Notes: a model not told the origin generated them from the letters alone. Positions 30,741 through 41,894 are shown, numbered from the stretch's first letter. The stretch: 64,000 bases of DNA from Melitaea cinxia (GCF_905220565.1 NC_059423.1:5142001-5206000), one strand, 5' to 3'. Program-made: numbers and translations.

Positions 30741-30890
30741 AAAAATCATCATATCAAAAGTTTCGCTCTGGCGAGTATATCGTTCCATAGCTTAATTGGC
30801 TAGAGCGTCGACACGGTATGTCGAAGACGCGGGTTCGAATCCCGCTGGAGCGGTTAATTTTTGATATGATATTCAAAAATAAATGAACAA
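30740..30890 (+). mobile_element. palindromic element carrying a tRNA-like sequence
   Basis: Left arm AATCATCATATCAAAAG, tRNA-like core 30781-30852, right arm TTAATTTTTGATATGATATT then CAAAAAT. The arms are imperfect inverted repeats of the type seen at 17940-18000, 18957-18990 and 56289-56433. Confidence 0.65.
30781..30852 (+). other. tRNA-like sequence, best-folding copy
   Basis: 72 nt. Acceptor CGTTCCA/TGGAGCG (one G-T pair), D stem GCTT/GAGC, anticodon stem TCGAC/GTCGA, T stem GCGGG/CCCGC perfect with loop TTCGAAT. Anticodon loop ACGGTAT, so position 33 is C and not T. A box TAGCTTAATTGG and B box GGTTCGAATCC. No T-run terminator directly after it. The helices are all intact, so either it is young or folding is under selection. 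Confidence 0.75.
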
Positions 30891-31340
30891 TTTAAGTTTA
30901 TCAAATGAATAATCAATTTTCCCAACAAGTGATTGAGGCAGTGAATAATTCATGGATAGAGAAACTTAATAAAGATCTAGTCCTAACTATAAACATCGAA
31001 CTTTCCAGTAACTGAATTCAAACTTTGATTAGTTTTACACTGACAAAGTGTTAGTTTAGTGTTAGTACATAATTATATATGTTTTTCACGTTACGTTAGA
31101 GAACTATACAATACTTATGTGTATACTTCGTTGCAATTTAAAAATGTGTGTGTGTGTGTGTACTTATGGACGCACATAAAAATTTATACTTCATTGGCTA
31201 GCTAACTTCACGTTGCTAACTTCTTCATCGTTGACTAGCTAACTTCAAGACATCTTTTTTTGTGTGTTTATTGTGATGTATTCTAATTTCTATAACAATT
31301 ATTTGTACACTTCCTAACCGCTTTTCTATGCGCTGTCCTT
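30891..31340. other. no gene; (TG)n run
   Basis: TG repeats at 31145-31160; GGCTAGCTAACTTCACGTTG and GACTAGCTAACTTCAAG at 31196-31246 form a short direct repeat. Otherwise nothing recognised. Confidence 0.4.
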
Positions 31341-31344
31341 ATAC

Positions 31345-31470
31345 CCAAAGGTTGTCTGGAAGAATTCGCTTCTTTTAGCGATAAGACCGCCTTTGTACAT
31401 CTTCCTCTAATTATACTACTTTTGTTTGTATATTTTAATGGTGTGCAATAAAGAATATTATTATTATTAT
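31345..31470 (+). repeat. LINE 3'-UTR-like module with AATAAA and (TTA)n tail
   Basis: GTCTGGAAGAATTCGCTTC, TTTTAGCGATAAGACCGCC, GGTGTGCAATAAAGAATA then (TTA)n. Recurs at 1.4, 45.6 and 52.9 kb (+) and 25.9, 26.6 and 48.3 kb (-). Confidence 0.55.
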
Positions 31471-31559
31471 TATTTTGTGTCGGTATGCGCGCGTATTGTA
31501 AAAAAATATTCTCATTATTTTTCTCTAACGCGCCATAAGTAGTATAAAAATATGGAAAT

Positions 31560-31910
31560 TGTTTTAGGACGACTCATTGATGCTGTGCTTGCAGCAACAT
31601 TATAATGGGCTAACTATAGTTAGGAATAAAAAGTATCCTATGTCACTTTATGACCTCTAAAATACCCCCCTACTACTACCTACTTCCTACTACTGTACAA
31701 GAAGTAATGTTAATCCCTTACTCAGAAAAGGTCGAAAATAAATCTATCCCACGGGGACTGTAAATTTTTTCCGAGATAATAAATTTCCTCGCACTATTCC
31801 GAACAATAACTTACCTATGTGCCAACTTTCGTCCAGATCTGTTCAGCTGTTCTAAAGTGATTGAGTATCAAACACTTATCCTAACTTTAATATTTACACT
31901 GCTGCGACTT
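31560..31910 (+). repeat. unclassified dispersed repeat
   Basis: AGTATCCTATGTCACTTT, ATCCCACGGGGACTG, GTGCCAACTTTCGTCC, AGATCTGTTCAGCTGTTC. This phrase style (target of 'ccaaatttcatccagatccgttcagccgtt') belongs to a class of insect repeats. No protein. Confidence 0.4.
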
Positions 31911-32036
31911 TGTTCGTTTGGGAGATTTTACTTATTATTTTTTTAACTGATCCCTTGGAAATTATGGGATAAAAATTATATGTTGCCGTCTGGTTTCCTT
32001 TATCTTATATTAGCCGTTCAGCAGTTCTTAAGGTAG

Positions 32037-32180
32037 GCAACTTAATGCCTGTGTTTCGGGTAACATCCATAACAATTGTAGTATATTTTACATAAACATA
32101 ACATAATAGGTACTCACGGGAATCAAACCTAAGGTCCTGGAGAAAAAAGCAGTCACTGCCAAATGCGCTGACGAATTAGT
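32037..32180 (-). repeat. SINE-C, diverged, antisense
   Basis: GGCAACTTAATGCCTGTG (tail), GGAATCAAACCTAAGG (B-box region), AAAGCAGTCACTGCC, GCGCTGACGAATTAG (A-box region). Same order as 40591-40817. Confidence 0.55.
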
Positions 32181-32194
32181 CGAAACTATAATAT

Positions 32195-32340
32195 ACAGCT
32201 GAAAGTATTTAGCTCAAACTTTGGAGCATCACAGCTTAACAATACTGCTAGAAAGGTCACCAGAGTTCCTGTGGTAAGGTTAGCAAAAAGCTTGCAATGC
32301 TTCTGGAGTTGCACGCGTCCATAGGCAACGATATCCACTT
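32195..32340 (+). repeat. R3 fragment, diverged
   Basis: GGAGCATCACAGCTTAACAA, TACTGCTAGAAAGGTC, CCAGAGTTCCTGTGG, TTGCAATGCTTCTGGAG. Confidence 0.5.
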
Positions 32341-32346
32341 ACCATT

Positions 32347-32653
32347 CGTCTCAGGCTGTAACATCCTACTACTGGGCATAGGCTTCTTTCCCCATGTAGG
32401 AGAAGAATCAGAGCTTAATCCACCACGCTGCTCAAATGCAGGTTGGCGGATATATTCCCTACTATGAGTAACGTGACGGCTTAACGTGCTTCTCCGAGGC
32501 ACGGTGGGGAGATCCACAAGGACTGCAAACATCCAGACCACGGCAAACACCTGTATGGCCAATACAAATATTTGTCATGTGCGGGGATCGAACCTGCAAC
32601 CGCCAGCGCAACAGGTACAATCCATGGCTGTGACCGTTGCGCCAACGCGGCGA
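32347..32653 (-). repeat. SINE-A, full length, type-2 tRNA head
   Basis: The minus strand begins CGCCGCGTTGGCGCAACGG (A box) and reaches GCAGGTTCGATCCCCGCAC (B box), then TATTGGCCATACAGGTG, GTGCCTCGGAGAAGCACG, GGCGGATATA-type sequences and finally the ACAGCCTGAG end. Its head differs from the copy at 26736-27053. Confidence 0.85.
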
Positions 32654-32659
32654 CACTTA

Positions 32660-33189
32660 CCATTACGTGAATTATATCCTTATTTACCACTCTAGTAGTA
32701 CGAAATAGCACTCTATAAAATCTTCATAAATTTCTTTGTGTTCAATGCATATTAGCATGATTACGAACAAAGGCGCAGAATTTTATGATTTATTCATAAA
32801 TTCGTTATTCATTCATTATATTTTATTTCACGTATGTCGGCGATTTCAATTCTAATAAACGAATTTTTTATTAAATAAATTCAATACATTTGTATTATCA
32901 AAATATTTTCACTGGTGTTATATTTTAATAAATCTATTTACTTAATTTTCGTTAGTAAATATCATCATATATATTAATACGCTAAGGTTTATAATGTTTG
33001 CCTCCCATTTTAAGCAAAATCTCAAAACTATTTCACATAAATTATATATCATTTTATAGATAATTACTCTACCGGCACAATAACTAAAAATTTGTTATTG
33101 CTTTTTATGTAAATTAATTAATTAATAAAATTATATATGTATGTTACGCTCAAAGATCGAAAATGCTCATTGAGCGGAAAAATAGCTCA
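32660..33189. other. AT-rich DNA, no feature seen
   Basis: No recognisable gene or repeat. Confidence 0.35.
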
Positions 33190-33350
33190 CAACACGATGT
33201 GGTCACAGTAAAACATCCACATAGCGAAATTCGTGTTATGGCTCTAATGAAAACGCGCACGACGCGTTGTGGCAATCAAAGAAAGACCAAATAGCGAAAT
33301 TCGTGTCGTGGCTTACATGCTATTCGATCTCAACGCGTATACGCGTAAGT
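33190..33350. repeat. short tandem duplication and 14-bp palindrome
   Basis: TAGCGAAATTCGTGT..TGGCT occurs at about 33223 and again at about 33293, each preceded by a related ACACGATGTGG / GACGCGTTGTGG stretch, so a block of about 70 bp is duplicated. ACGCGTATACGCGT at 33333-33346 is a perfect palindrome. Confidence 0.65.
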
Positions 33351-33747
33351 ATACTTATTTAGTGTGAATTATTCGTACGGGTGGCTAGTTTTATAATTAT
33401 TATTATTAAACAATTGACTTTGTTCCATCTGTGACCTGTCAAAAATGTTAATTTTAAATTATCGTCCAGCCGTCGTAAATTTCAGATTTAGCGACACATT
33501 TAGCAACTTCTTTTTATATCGATTAAGCCGTAAGTAATAAACATCCAGAAACTCACATTTATGATATTTATGCGTCTGTTTGTATGCACACGCTATAGTC
33601 TCTAAGTGGCGAACCATGTCGCTCCCTTGAGATGTTAATTTATTGTTAGAACACACAACCAGTCACAATTTCTCAGAGTAAATTAAAATTTTATACTAAT
33701 TTTTAAACCTTAGAGAAATACAGTTAGTTTTGAATTTTGTTTTAATA

Positions 33748-34090
33748 CTTTTTAACCAACTTCATACAAAGGAGGATGTTCTCAATTCGTCTGTATTTTT
33801 TTAAGTTAAGCTTCTTAACACACGCTTGACTTGGGAGTAAGCTGGTCAATTCGTTACGAGCGTTACAAAAAGTGTGAACGGGTGAAGCGAATGGAAAGTG
33901 AGAGGGAGATATAAGTTGGTGAAGATAGAAAGAGAGAGTAACGTTTTTACGAAGTTTTACTTCTGTCGTTAGGTCTAAAGTACACACTTTATTTTTTATG
34001 CCCACCGCAACTTTTGACTGCATGCACCGATTTTAAACTCAAAAATCACTAATCAGATCTGGCTCAAATTGAACAAACAATACAAGCATC
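33748..34090 (-). repeat. R7 split by another repeat
   Basis: 33748-33805 is the inverted R7 3' end (TTTAACCAACTTCATAC, GGATGTTCTCAATTCG). R7 resumes near 33990 (TATGCCCACCGCAACTTTTG, CACCGATTTTAAACTC). Between them 33806-33985 carries AAGTTTTACTTCTGTCG and GGTCTAAAGTACACAC, also found at 53.16-53.20 kb. Confidence 0.5.
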
Positions 34091-34570
34091 AGTATGAATA
34101 TAATAGACTCATCAAAACAGTCGTATTAAGAACTTCGTACTTTTTAAATCGGGGATAAAATAAATAACGTTTTAAATAACTCTAAATAAACGAAAAATCT
34201 AAATAGGAATCCGTATCAAATGAAGTCGAGTGAATGAGCAAAGGGTTAGGGAATCGAAGAAATCCATTCCATTGAGTACAATTTCTGAATAATACCGGAA
34301 ATCAGACGATGATATAAAAATGGCTGAAAGTCTTTCAAAAAAAAATATTACTTACATTTTATTAGACGATATGAATAAGCCGAGTAAAGATTCGAATACA
34401 GAATTCCTTTATCCTCTTAAGCTGAGGCTCTTATGTATCTTATGCTCGTAGCATCTTGGAATAATCTTGTTATAACATGAGTGTTTTTGTTTTGAAAATT
34501 TAAGAATCGCAACATTTTTTTTTTATTTTATTAAATCGTATGTTTGTAGAACATTGACATAATTACATGC
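34091..34570. other. no gene seen
   Basis: AT-rich DNA without recognised landmarks. Confidence 0.35.
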
Positions 34571-34660
34571 GTGAGCTTACGCCATTTTTTGGCAAAAACT
34601 TGTGGAGGCCTATGTTCAGCAGTGGACTGTAATAGGCTGAAATGATGATGATGATGATAA
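34571..34660 (+). repeat. SINE-B 3' end with (GAT)n tail
   Basis: CTTACGCCATTTTTTGGC, CTTGTGGAGGCCTATGTTC, AGCAGTGGACTGTAATAGGC then GATGATGATGATGATG. Confidence 0.75.
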
Positions 34661-34986
34661 CAATGGTATAAAAGCTGAAAACGAGTGTGTATGTGTAGTG
34701 TTTCTATAAATAAACAGGGTCATTTTGAATCCGTAACTTTCTACAGTAAACGAGTTAACTAACTAAATTGCACAAATAGTTCCTGAAATTGCTTCACTTA
34801 AACAAACGAGCACAAACTTTCACGATTGGCAGAGATACAACACACATAAAATTTTACAAACTAACTTTCTCAAATTAACACAGCATTATTATATTTAGGG
34901 ATTCTCGTTCGATTACCAGTTGTGGCAAAAATTTGTAAGCCATATGTTTAAGTAAAATTTAAAATTTTGTCGCATGTCTATATCTT

Positions 34987-35298
34987 GGCTAAAGCTGTGT
35001 GGCTACGGCAGTAAAGAATATAGCCACTCCTTTTCTTCCAGTGTCTGTCGTAAGAGGCGACTAAGGGATAACACAGTTCAACTACCACCTTGGAACTTAT
35101 AAAGCCGTCCGATGGCGTAATAACCATCCAACTGATGGCTTTCAAACATACAGGTCGAAGACGGGCAGCGGCGTCTTCGGTGCGACAAAGCCAGCCCCGC
35201 GGTCACCAACCCGCCGAAACATATGAGTTCGCGCCATAATGTCTGGCGCGAACTTGAGGAGCCATATGTCCAGCCGTGAACTGCGATAGGCTGAAGTG
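34987..35298 (+). repeat. SINE-B, full length, 13-bp target duplication
   Basis: Flanked by ATGTCTATATCTT at 34974-34986 and 35299-35311. It begins GGCTAAAGCTGTGTGGC, passes ACGGCAGTAAAGAATATAGC, AGGCGACTAAGGGATAACAC, CGAAGACGGGCAGCGGCG and GCGACAAAGCCAGCCC, and ends ATAGGCTGAAGTG. Confidence 0.9.
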
Positions 35299-35586
35299 AT
35301 GTCTATATCTTACATCTTATCTACACCGTACTCATCTCCGTAATAACAATCACCGTCATATTTCAAATACATTAATAATTAATTTCATTATTCTTGCGTC
35401 TCGTCAACGACTCTTACGCTACGTAGTAAAATATCACTCTGAATGCAGGCCGCATTACTGTTTCAAACGCTTTCACTCTGTACTTTTTTCCATAACATAG
35501 ACCTATTATGGTTTCTTAAAGAATTAAAATCAGAAGTAATTAAAATCTGATTTATTCCAGTGGAATAAATACATTTTAGCAATCTG

Positions 35587-35800
35587 CTTTTGACGTGAAC
35601 GTCTAATAAATTGATGAACGACGGCTGCATGCACGAAAAATGATGACTCATTGTCCCGTTGCGCTCACTATCCCGTTACGCTCATTGTACTATTGCGCCG
35701 CATCTATTTCTCTTCCCCTCGATTGGCCCCTGTGTCCGAGGAGATGTTTTGTTGTGACGTTGTCCGTCAACCAACTTTACAGACGAATAATTTTTTTATG
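35587..35800 (+). mobile_element. R8 MITE-like copy, shorter
   Basis: TTTGACGTGAACGTCTAATAA at the left (21 bp landmark split: TTTGACGTGAACG / TCTAATAA), CTCATTGTCCCGTTGCGCTC, GAGGAGATGTTTTGTTG and TGACGTTGTCCGTCAA at the right. The inner third of the 12.35-kb copy is missing. Confidence 0.6.
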
Positions 35801-36636
35801 TTATGTTTAAAATTAATAATCACTGGCGCCATTACAGCTCACAATCGAGCACTATGTTAAAATCATTGTCCTTCATGGGCAGATGACTTGTCACGTTACC
35901 ATAAATTGTCATGACGTAATGTTAACGTTATTTAACACTATTATATTGCACTACATTGATCTCAATTCACACGATAACTATTCAAGAAGCTAATATAGTT
36001 CAGGAAAAGAATAGAACAGTGTACACTAAAGTTTGCCATGTACGATTTGTTATGAGTAAACTAAACAACAAAATCGGCCTGAAAACCCTGTAAACGCTTC
36101 ACTGTTAAAGCAGGACACTCTTCATTTTCAATCAATGCATCGTATGTGTGAGTGTGTATGTGTGTGTATGTATGTATGTGTGTTTGCGTTTTTCATTAAG
36201 AAAAATAACGAACAAACATAAATGAGTAACTGACTGACTGCCGTGAACTGACTGACTCACTGACAAACATAAATTTTAATAAAATATAGCATTTACTGTA
36301 ACATATTCTTATTCATATCTCTTCATCGCTGTAATTGTAACGAGTTTTTTCGATTACAAAAAATTTCGAAAGGATGATGGGATAATTACATAAAATTAAG
36401 CAATTAGCGACAGTCACGTAATAACAACGCAATCGTATCTAATCTATAATCGTAATCTATAGCAATGGTGGGCGTTTTATGTGAAACATTTATTGGTGAT
36501 CGGTCAGTTACTGTATGTGTGTATATGAACGCGTATATAAGAAGTCCTCTAGTTACGAGTTTTTGTGGTTTTATGTAACACACACTAATTAGTATAAATA
36601 AACGTTTAATTAATAAATATACATTACATTAAATTT
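35801..36636. other. no gene; TG-rich microsatellite
   Basis: 36145-36185 is (TGTGTATG)-rich. ACTGACTGACTG runs lie near 36229-36262. No gene. Confidence 0.4.
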
Positions 36637-36713
36637 AGTGTCAGGACTGGAACTGAACTGGCAATCTCCGAAGCATAAAGCAAAGTCACTACAAATTACG
36701 CCAACGGGCTAGT
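36637..36713 (-). repeat. SINE-C head, antisense, diverged
   Basis: GGACTGGAACTGAACTGGC, CATAAAGCAAAGTCACTAC, ACGCCAACGGGCTAGT correspond to the inverted SINE-C head. Confidence 0.6.
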
Positions 36714-36724
36714 AGTATAACTAA

Positions 36725-36795
36725 AATAAAAATTCATTTATTCAAATCAACTTCGAAAGCACATTTGGATCGTCATCAAAATCAAAAATTATATT
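36725..36795 (-). repeat. LINE 3' tail, antisense
   Basis: ATTCATTTATTCAAATCAAC, CGAAAGCACATTTGGATCG, CATCAAAATCAAAAATTA: inverse of the tail found at 9720-9790. Confidence 0.6.
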
Positions 36796-36929
36796 TGTCG
36801 GATGGAGGTAGATCTCTCTCGCTCATCGTCTCAGAGTACTCGGTCTACTTTGGGCTTCAGTGGTCAATCTTGGCACAAGTAAATACCATTTATAATATCG
36901 CCAATTTATTATGACACAGGAATCACTTA

Positions 36930-37145
36930 ACAGAAGGGTAACGCAGCACTGAATGCGGGATAGTTATTAATTAACGGGGAGAAGACGAACTTCTTAGCAT
37001 TCGATGGTTACACCATGCGGGTGCCGAGTCCATCGTGTGGCAGAGGGAGTAACTCAGAGCAGTGCCTAGGATTTGCGACCTAGGTGTAGGCTTAAGGAGG
37101 CCTTTTGAGATGTACATCAACGCTCACCTTCACTGCTCGAGTTTT
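36930..37145 (+). pseudogene. possible LINE RT remnant
   Basis: One frame reads INGEKTNFLAFDGYTMRVPS before stops. The 'NxxKTxxxxF' style resembles the RT segment after the YADD motif of non-LTR elements. Short and unsupported by other motifs. Confidence 0.3.
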
Positions 37146-38370
37146 CCGCCCTGCCTAGCCAAATTATAGATCGTTATGTTACAATTAATTCGTTTGCACA
37201 AATTAATTATTGAAAGAGTCTAGGTAAAGTTACTAGCAGGATACAACAAGGGCATCGTGCCAAGCCAGAGGCCAAGACTGCCTTGCCGAGGTTGCGCTGT
37301 TCGTTTTATACTCGTTATAATAACTCGAGTAATATAATGAGTGAGGGTAGGTGACTATCGGACGATGTGCTAGGTGGCGCGATAGGTGCATCTGTTTTAA
37401 TTGCCTACGACAGCGCAAGTGCCAACATATTTATTTGATAATTATTGATAATGTGAAGGTACCACTGATTCGGATAGATCCTGCTGAGAAGAATCAACAT
37501 CAAAGCAACACAACACAATCATAAATCAACAAGAAATTCCACAGTTATTCTTTTTAGAGAAAAGTTGAATATATCTTCTACATACGGTCCACGAAGATTC
37601 TTAAATTTCGGAAAGAGTAAGTCGAAAACCATTTAGCATTTGAGAGATTTTGAGATACCATCTTGATGGAATTCGATAGTGTTTGAAGAATAAAGCCTTC
37701 GAAAAATGTGTGGCAGCAATACGCTTTGTTATTTCATTTTATATTTTCTTATCTACTCGTAGTTTCATATTTTAAATAATATAATAATAATACACTTTTT
37801 TGTAGGCCAAAAAACAAAAATAATACATAGAAAAGAAAGAAAGCTTTTTAAAAAGTATCATTAGGTACAAAAAACGGCAGGCAACCTTAAGGTAATGGAA
37901 ATGACCTAGTGTCAGCATAGGTGTACAAGTAACAATAAAATAATAAATATACACATATACACACATACATAAATACATATAAATACATACATACATGCTT
38001 ATAAATTACTTATTTAATGTTGATTTAAAATTATTAAACATAAAAAATAGCATTTTTTTTATAAAATACTGTTCATCGAAAACTCAAACCTTCATCACTA
38101 ACTAATACATAAACAACATTAGGAGAGTCATCTACAATATCCGGCAGGAACATTTCCCATCAGCTAAAAGCTAAAATGAAAGCTCTACTACAACTTATGA
38201 CGGCAATTTGCTACGTAATAGGATACCCGACGCGCCTGATTGGCTATAATTAAGTTAGAAACTATATGTTTTCTGTAACCGCAAAAGATCTTGGGTACGC
38301 TATACGCTTTTAATAAATTAATTGTTTATCTTTAAATTTATTTATTTTTAATAAACACACAACAAATTCA
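37146..38370. other. no gene; microsatellites
   Basis: ATACACACATACATAAATAC-type runs at 37950-37995. GCCAAAAAACAAAAATAATAC and GCAGGCAACCTTAAGG near 37800-37900 are not recognised. Confidence 0.35.
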
Positions 38371-38600
38371 GGTAGGGCACATCAGGAGATATCCTGCTCA
38401 AAATTTGAAACAGCCTGTCCTGGGAAGTACCTCAGTCTTGCAGAAGAGCACGGCTCAAAAACACTCCTCTCAAGAAGTGTTGTGTTCCTATTGTGATTCG
38501 ACCAGAACCCTCGAGTTCTTGGCGTGGTTGTTCAGGCGTCTATAACCAACGGTAACCGCTTACCATCAGGCGACCATACAATTGTTTGCCACCCCAGCAG
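38371..38600 (+). repeat. R3 repeat
   Basis: GGTAGGGCACATCAGGAG, TGGGAAGTACCTCAGTC, CAGAAGAGCACGGCTC, CCGCTTACCATCAGGCG, TTGTTTGCCACCCCAG. Confidence 0.7.
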
Positions 38601-38724
38601 TGTAAAAAAAGAACAGCAAAACCTCTCTGTGCAAAACCAACAAACCACAATGCAAACTGACAGTTCTCTTAAATTTAAGGTAAAAGAGCACCCAACTAAA
38701 CTTATTTTACTTTCTTTCGAGGAT

Positions 38725-38895
38725 TCGGAAATGATTAAAACAAAAGTCTTCGAGCAATGCATCCTGCGTGTGTTCTCATACGATGCCGAGTCGTGGACGC
38801 TGACGAAAGGACTAGCACATAAGCTAAAAGTCAGTAAGCTTACTATTAACGGAATATGCAGGATCAAGACAATCATAGACAGGATCAAAAATAAC
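38725..38895 (+). pseudogene. RTE LINE ORF2 fragment
   Basis: Translates as MIKTKVFEQCILRVFSYDAE, then SWTLTKGLAHKLKVS. It is homologous to 28013-28267 but more decayed (canonical LTYGAE is FSYDAE). Confidence 0.75.
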
Positions 38896-38939
38896 ATCCA
38901 GATCGTGGATTAGATCACTTTTCCAAGTACGAATATGAT

Positions 38940-39311
38940 ATTTTTATATGGGTTATATATACAATCCTAAATTACCTTCCTTAGGTACAAACGACCGTGC
39001 ATGTATTTCAAGTATATAATGTTGACGACATATCATTTTAAAATATGGAATATAAACTTTGGTTATGAAGATGACATGCCATCATTGACAAGTTAATAAA
39101 CGTTAACGTAATCTTAATAAAAAAAATATTTATGTTTATGATTTATTTTTAATATATATTTTAATATTATAATGTAAAATATAATATGAACATCAATTCA
39201 ATTCAATCTATTTAGGTATTCACGAAAAATTATATAGCGGTACGAAGTATCCTTAGCAGCTAGTGTAAGTGTATAAGTAAGTTTTCCTATATGTCCAGAG
39301 TAATGTTATAG
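38940..39311. other. AT-rich DNA, no feature seen
   Basis: No recognised landmark. Confidence 0.35.
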
Positions 39312-39608
39312 ATAGCCCTTGAGGACCAGACTTTCGTCATTTCATAAAAGTATGACGTAAGTCAAGTGTCAAAGGTGGGGTTGATGTGATTTCTAATATG
39401 ACTTCAAACGAAATTTAAAAAAACATGCTTTATGAAATGACCAAAGTTAGTTGGCATTTTGTACGCCTTTTCTACCTGGTATCTGCCGAAGCCACGAGTC
39501 ATAGTTTATATTTGACCACTACTCCTACCCGTGTTGGAAGCATGCGCTGAGAAACTTTCAGTTTTTATAAATTGACGAAGGTCTGGCCCTCGCAGGCTCT
39601 TGGGCTAT
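39312..39608. mobile_element. MITE with imperfect inverted ends
   Basis: Left ATAGCCCTTGAGGACCAGAC, TTTCGTCATTTCATAAA. Right, read inward, ATAGCCCAAGAGCC, GAGGGCCAGACCTTCGTCA, ATTTATAAAA. Length about 297 bp. No transposase. Superfamily unknown; TA could be the target. Confidence 0.6.
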
Positions 39609-40534
39609 TATTAAAAACTTACAGCATTATTATCTTGAAAAGGTCTTGTTATTACTTAGCAGGTTTTATACACTATACACAAATTTCTTATATAATTAAT
39701 ATTTTCTTCATTTCAATATACTTTTATATCATACACAAGTAAAAATAAATCAAACAATTTGAAATTTACATAAAAATGTCGGCTCTGTCGATGTAGTCAA
39801 GGGAATTGATAGCGATTGATTCACGCACACAGTTCTACAGTAAAGGGTATAAGAATAGTATTTTATAGAATTCAGTCGAATATTCAATTGAGCTGGATGT
39901 AACATCAATTTTTTCGATTTATTTTATGTATTTCCTCTGGCATAAAAAAAATTAAGGAGCGAGTAACATTGTAGTATTTACAATAAAGTCTGAACTTTTT
40001 TTTAAGTCAAAAAGTAAAGTCGTAAATATTTCTCGTCTTCAAAAAAAAACTGTAGTTGATTTTTAACAATAACATAAGAGCAAAATAAAGTTCACACTTT
40101 GATTAGCCCGTTGACGCAGTTTGTAGTGACCCTATAATATTATATTTTTATCTTTTTGCTATTATAAAAAAAAACTGAAACTAAATGAGAAACAAAGAAA
40201 ATAATTCCTTGCCAAGTCGATAAAATAGTATCAGATATTCAGTACCGTACATTCGATATTTCAAATAATAGGAACGACCCTTGTATATAGACATGTAGGA
40301 GCCTCATACAATGATCTCAAAAGATTCTTCAACAAAGATTCAATTCCCTGAAAAAGCTGATCCATTTCATTCATAACGTACCTAAGATTATTTCCGCTTT
40401 ACTTTCAATCAAAATATTTATTCACTTTTAATCCACACTTCATAGTTATGTTGATTCTCATTTTTACACATTTTTGATTATTTTACACATTTTTGACTTA
40501 TGTTATTTATTTTTATACACAATTGACTTATCTT
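39609..40534. other. no gene; SINE-C head stub at 40104-40137
   Basis: AGCCCGTTGACGCAGTTTG and TAGTGACCCT at 40104-40133 are the first part of SINE-C, cut off before the B box. Otherwise AT-rich. Confidence 0.45.
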
Positions 40535-40950
40535 TTGACTCATTGTCCCGTTACACTCACAGTAAGCTTACGCCGGATCTTTTTTTTTATATCTACACAA
40601 TACACACATGGTCGTCTGTTCCTAAAATGCAACTTAATGCTTGTGTTATAGGTAACAGCTGACTGGTATATAGCTACATTTTTTATCGATAAACATACTT
40701 ATAAATAATAGATATAAAAATAAATATTTATAATACACCCAGACTCGGGGTGGGAATCGAACCCACGACCCTCGGAGCACAAAGCAGGGTCACTACAAAC
40801 TGCGCCAACGGGCTAGCCCTATCATCTCTCTCTAGGCATCTATCTCTCTTCCACTCGATTGGCCTATGCGTCCGAGGAGATGTTTTGTTATGACGTTGTC
40901 ACGTTAAACTTTCGTCCGTAAACCAACTTTATAGACAACCAATTTTTTTT
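40535..40950 (+). mobile_element. R8 copy split by SINE-C
   Basis: 40535-40580 holds GACTCATTGTCCCGTTACAC and CTTACGCCGGATCT. After the SINE, GGCATCTATCTCTCTTCC, ACTCGATTGGCCTATGCG and GAGGAGATGTTTTG continue to about 40950. A (G)GATCT/GCATCT similarity at the two edges could be the target duplication. Confidence 0.65.
40591..40817 (-). repeat. SINE-C, full length, inserted in R8
   Basis: Left to right: ATCTACACAATACACACATG, GTCGTCTGTTCCTAAAATGC, AACTTAATGCTTGTGTTATA, TACACCCAGACTCGGGG, GGAATCGAACCCACGACC, AAAGCAGGGTCACTACAAAC, GCGCCAACGGGCTAGCC. Very similar to 49961-50183. Confidence 0.85.
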
Positions 40951-41894
40951 ATTATCTTAAATCTATTTACAAAAATATTGTACTAAAATGACAGGCCTCT
41001 GTGATGTCGGATGTTTGTACACTTTTACGTAAAACTAGTGAATTTAATAGTTCTAGGGGAACTTTAATAGTTCTAGGTACGCAGCTGGAGACCCAAAACA
41101 ACAAACACGTAGTAGGCTACTTTTAGTACCAACAATTCAACAGGATCAAAAGTTACCCGAGTGGAACCACGCGACGCAACTAGTACGACGTAATTTAAAA
41201 CTTAAATCAGAATAACACTGAAATAGTTTTCTTTGCTGTAGACTGAATAATTAAAATGTTATGCTAAAAGAATGATATGCTAAACGAGAGTTTTCATACA
41301 TTTGGCTACAAACGGAAATTGAATATGCAACTGCAGACATTCATTGTACACATTTGCCCAGAAATAACGGTAAACCACCATAAAACAATTACAGTAAAGT
41401 AACTCATTAAGGCAAGAAATCCATCAAAAACAGCATCAAATGACTCAGAAAAGTATTTTTCCACAGATACGAACCAAGATAACAAATCAATAAACCACAT
41501 ATAGATATGACTCAGATTTTCACTTTGCTTAGATTCGCAATGCGATCTGTATACAATATTACCTTATCTCCAAGTAAAAAAGAATTCTAACGCAAAATGA
41601 AGCACACGTAAGCTCGTTCACAAAAACCCAACTTACTTTCTATCCTATATATCGTATCGTTTAGACGTATTTCTTAATTTTAAAACCAAAAACCCAAACA
41701 CTATCTTTTGGGGTTCTGTGAACAAACGTCTGTAATCTCTCTCTCTCTCTCTCACTTTGTCTTTCTTTCTGTTTTTCCTGCTCATGTTTTTGACTACATT
41801 CAAGGCGCAAGTTATTACTAGGACTCCAAGAAATCAATATCTATAGCTACACTTTACAATCACAAAAATACTGCTCTTAATTAGCGTTGATTTC
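40951..41894. other. no gene seen
   Basis: A (CT)n run lies at 41737-41752. A direct repeat TAATAGTTCTAGG at 41046 and 41067. No domain recognised. Confidence 0.4.

Noticed and set aside
30781..30852. Functional tRNA gene
   Set aside because: Folds well but lacks T33, sits inside a palindromic repeat with several sister copies and has no clear T-run terminator.
38524..38913. A 129-codon protein gene
   Set aside because: The N-terminal half lies in an R3 repeat and the C-terminal half is an RTE fragment, so it is a chance fusion.
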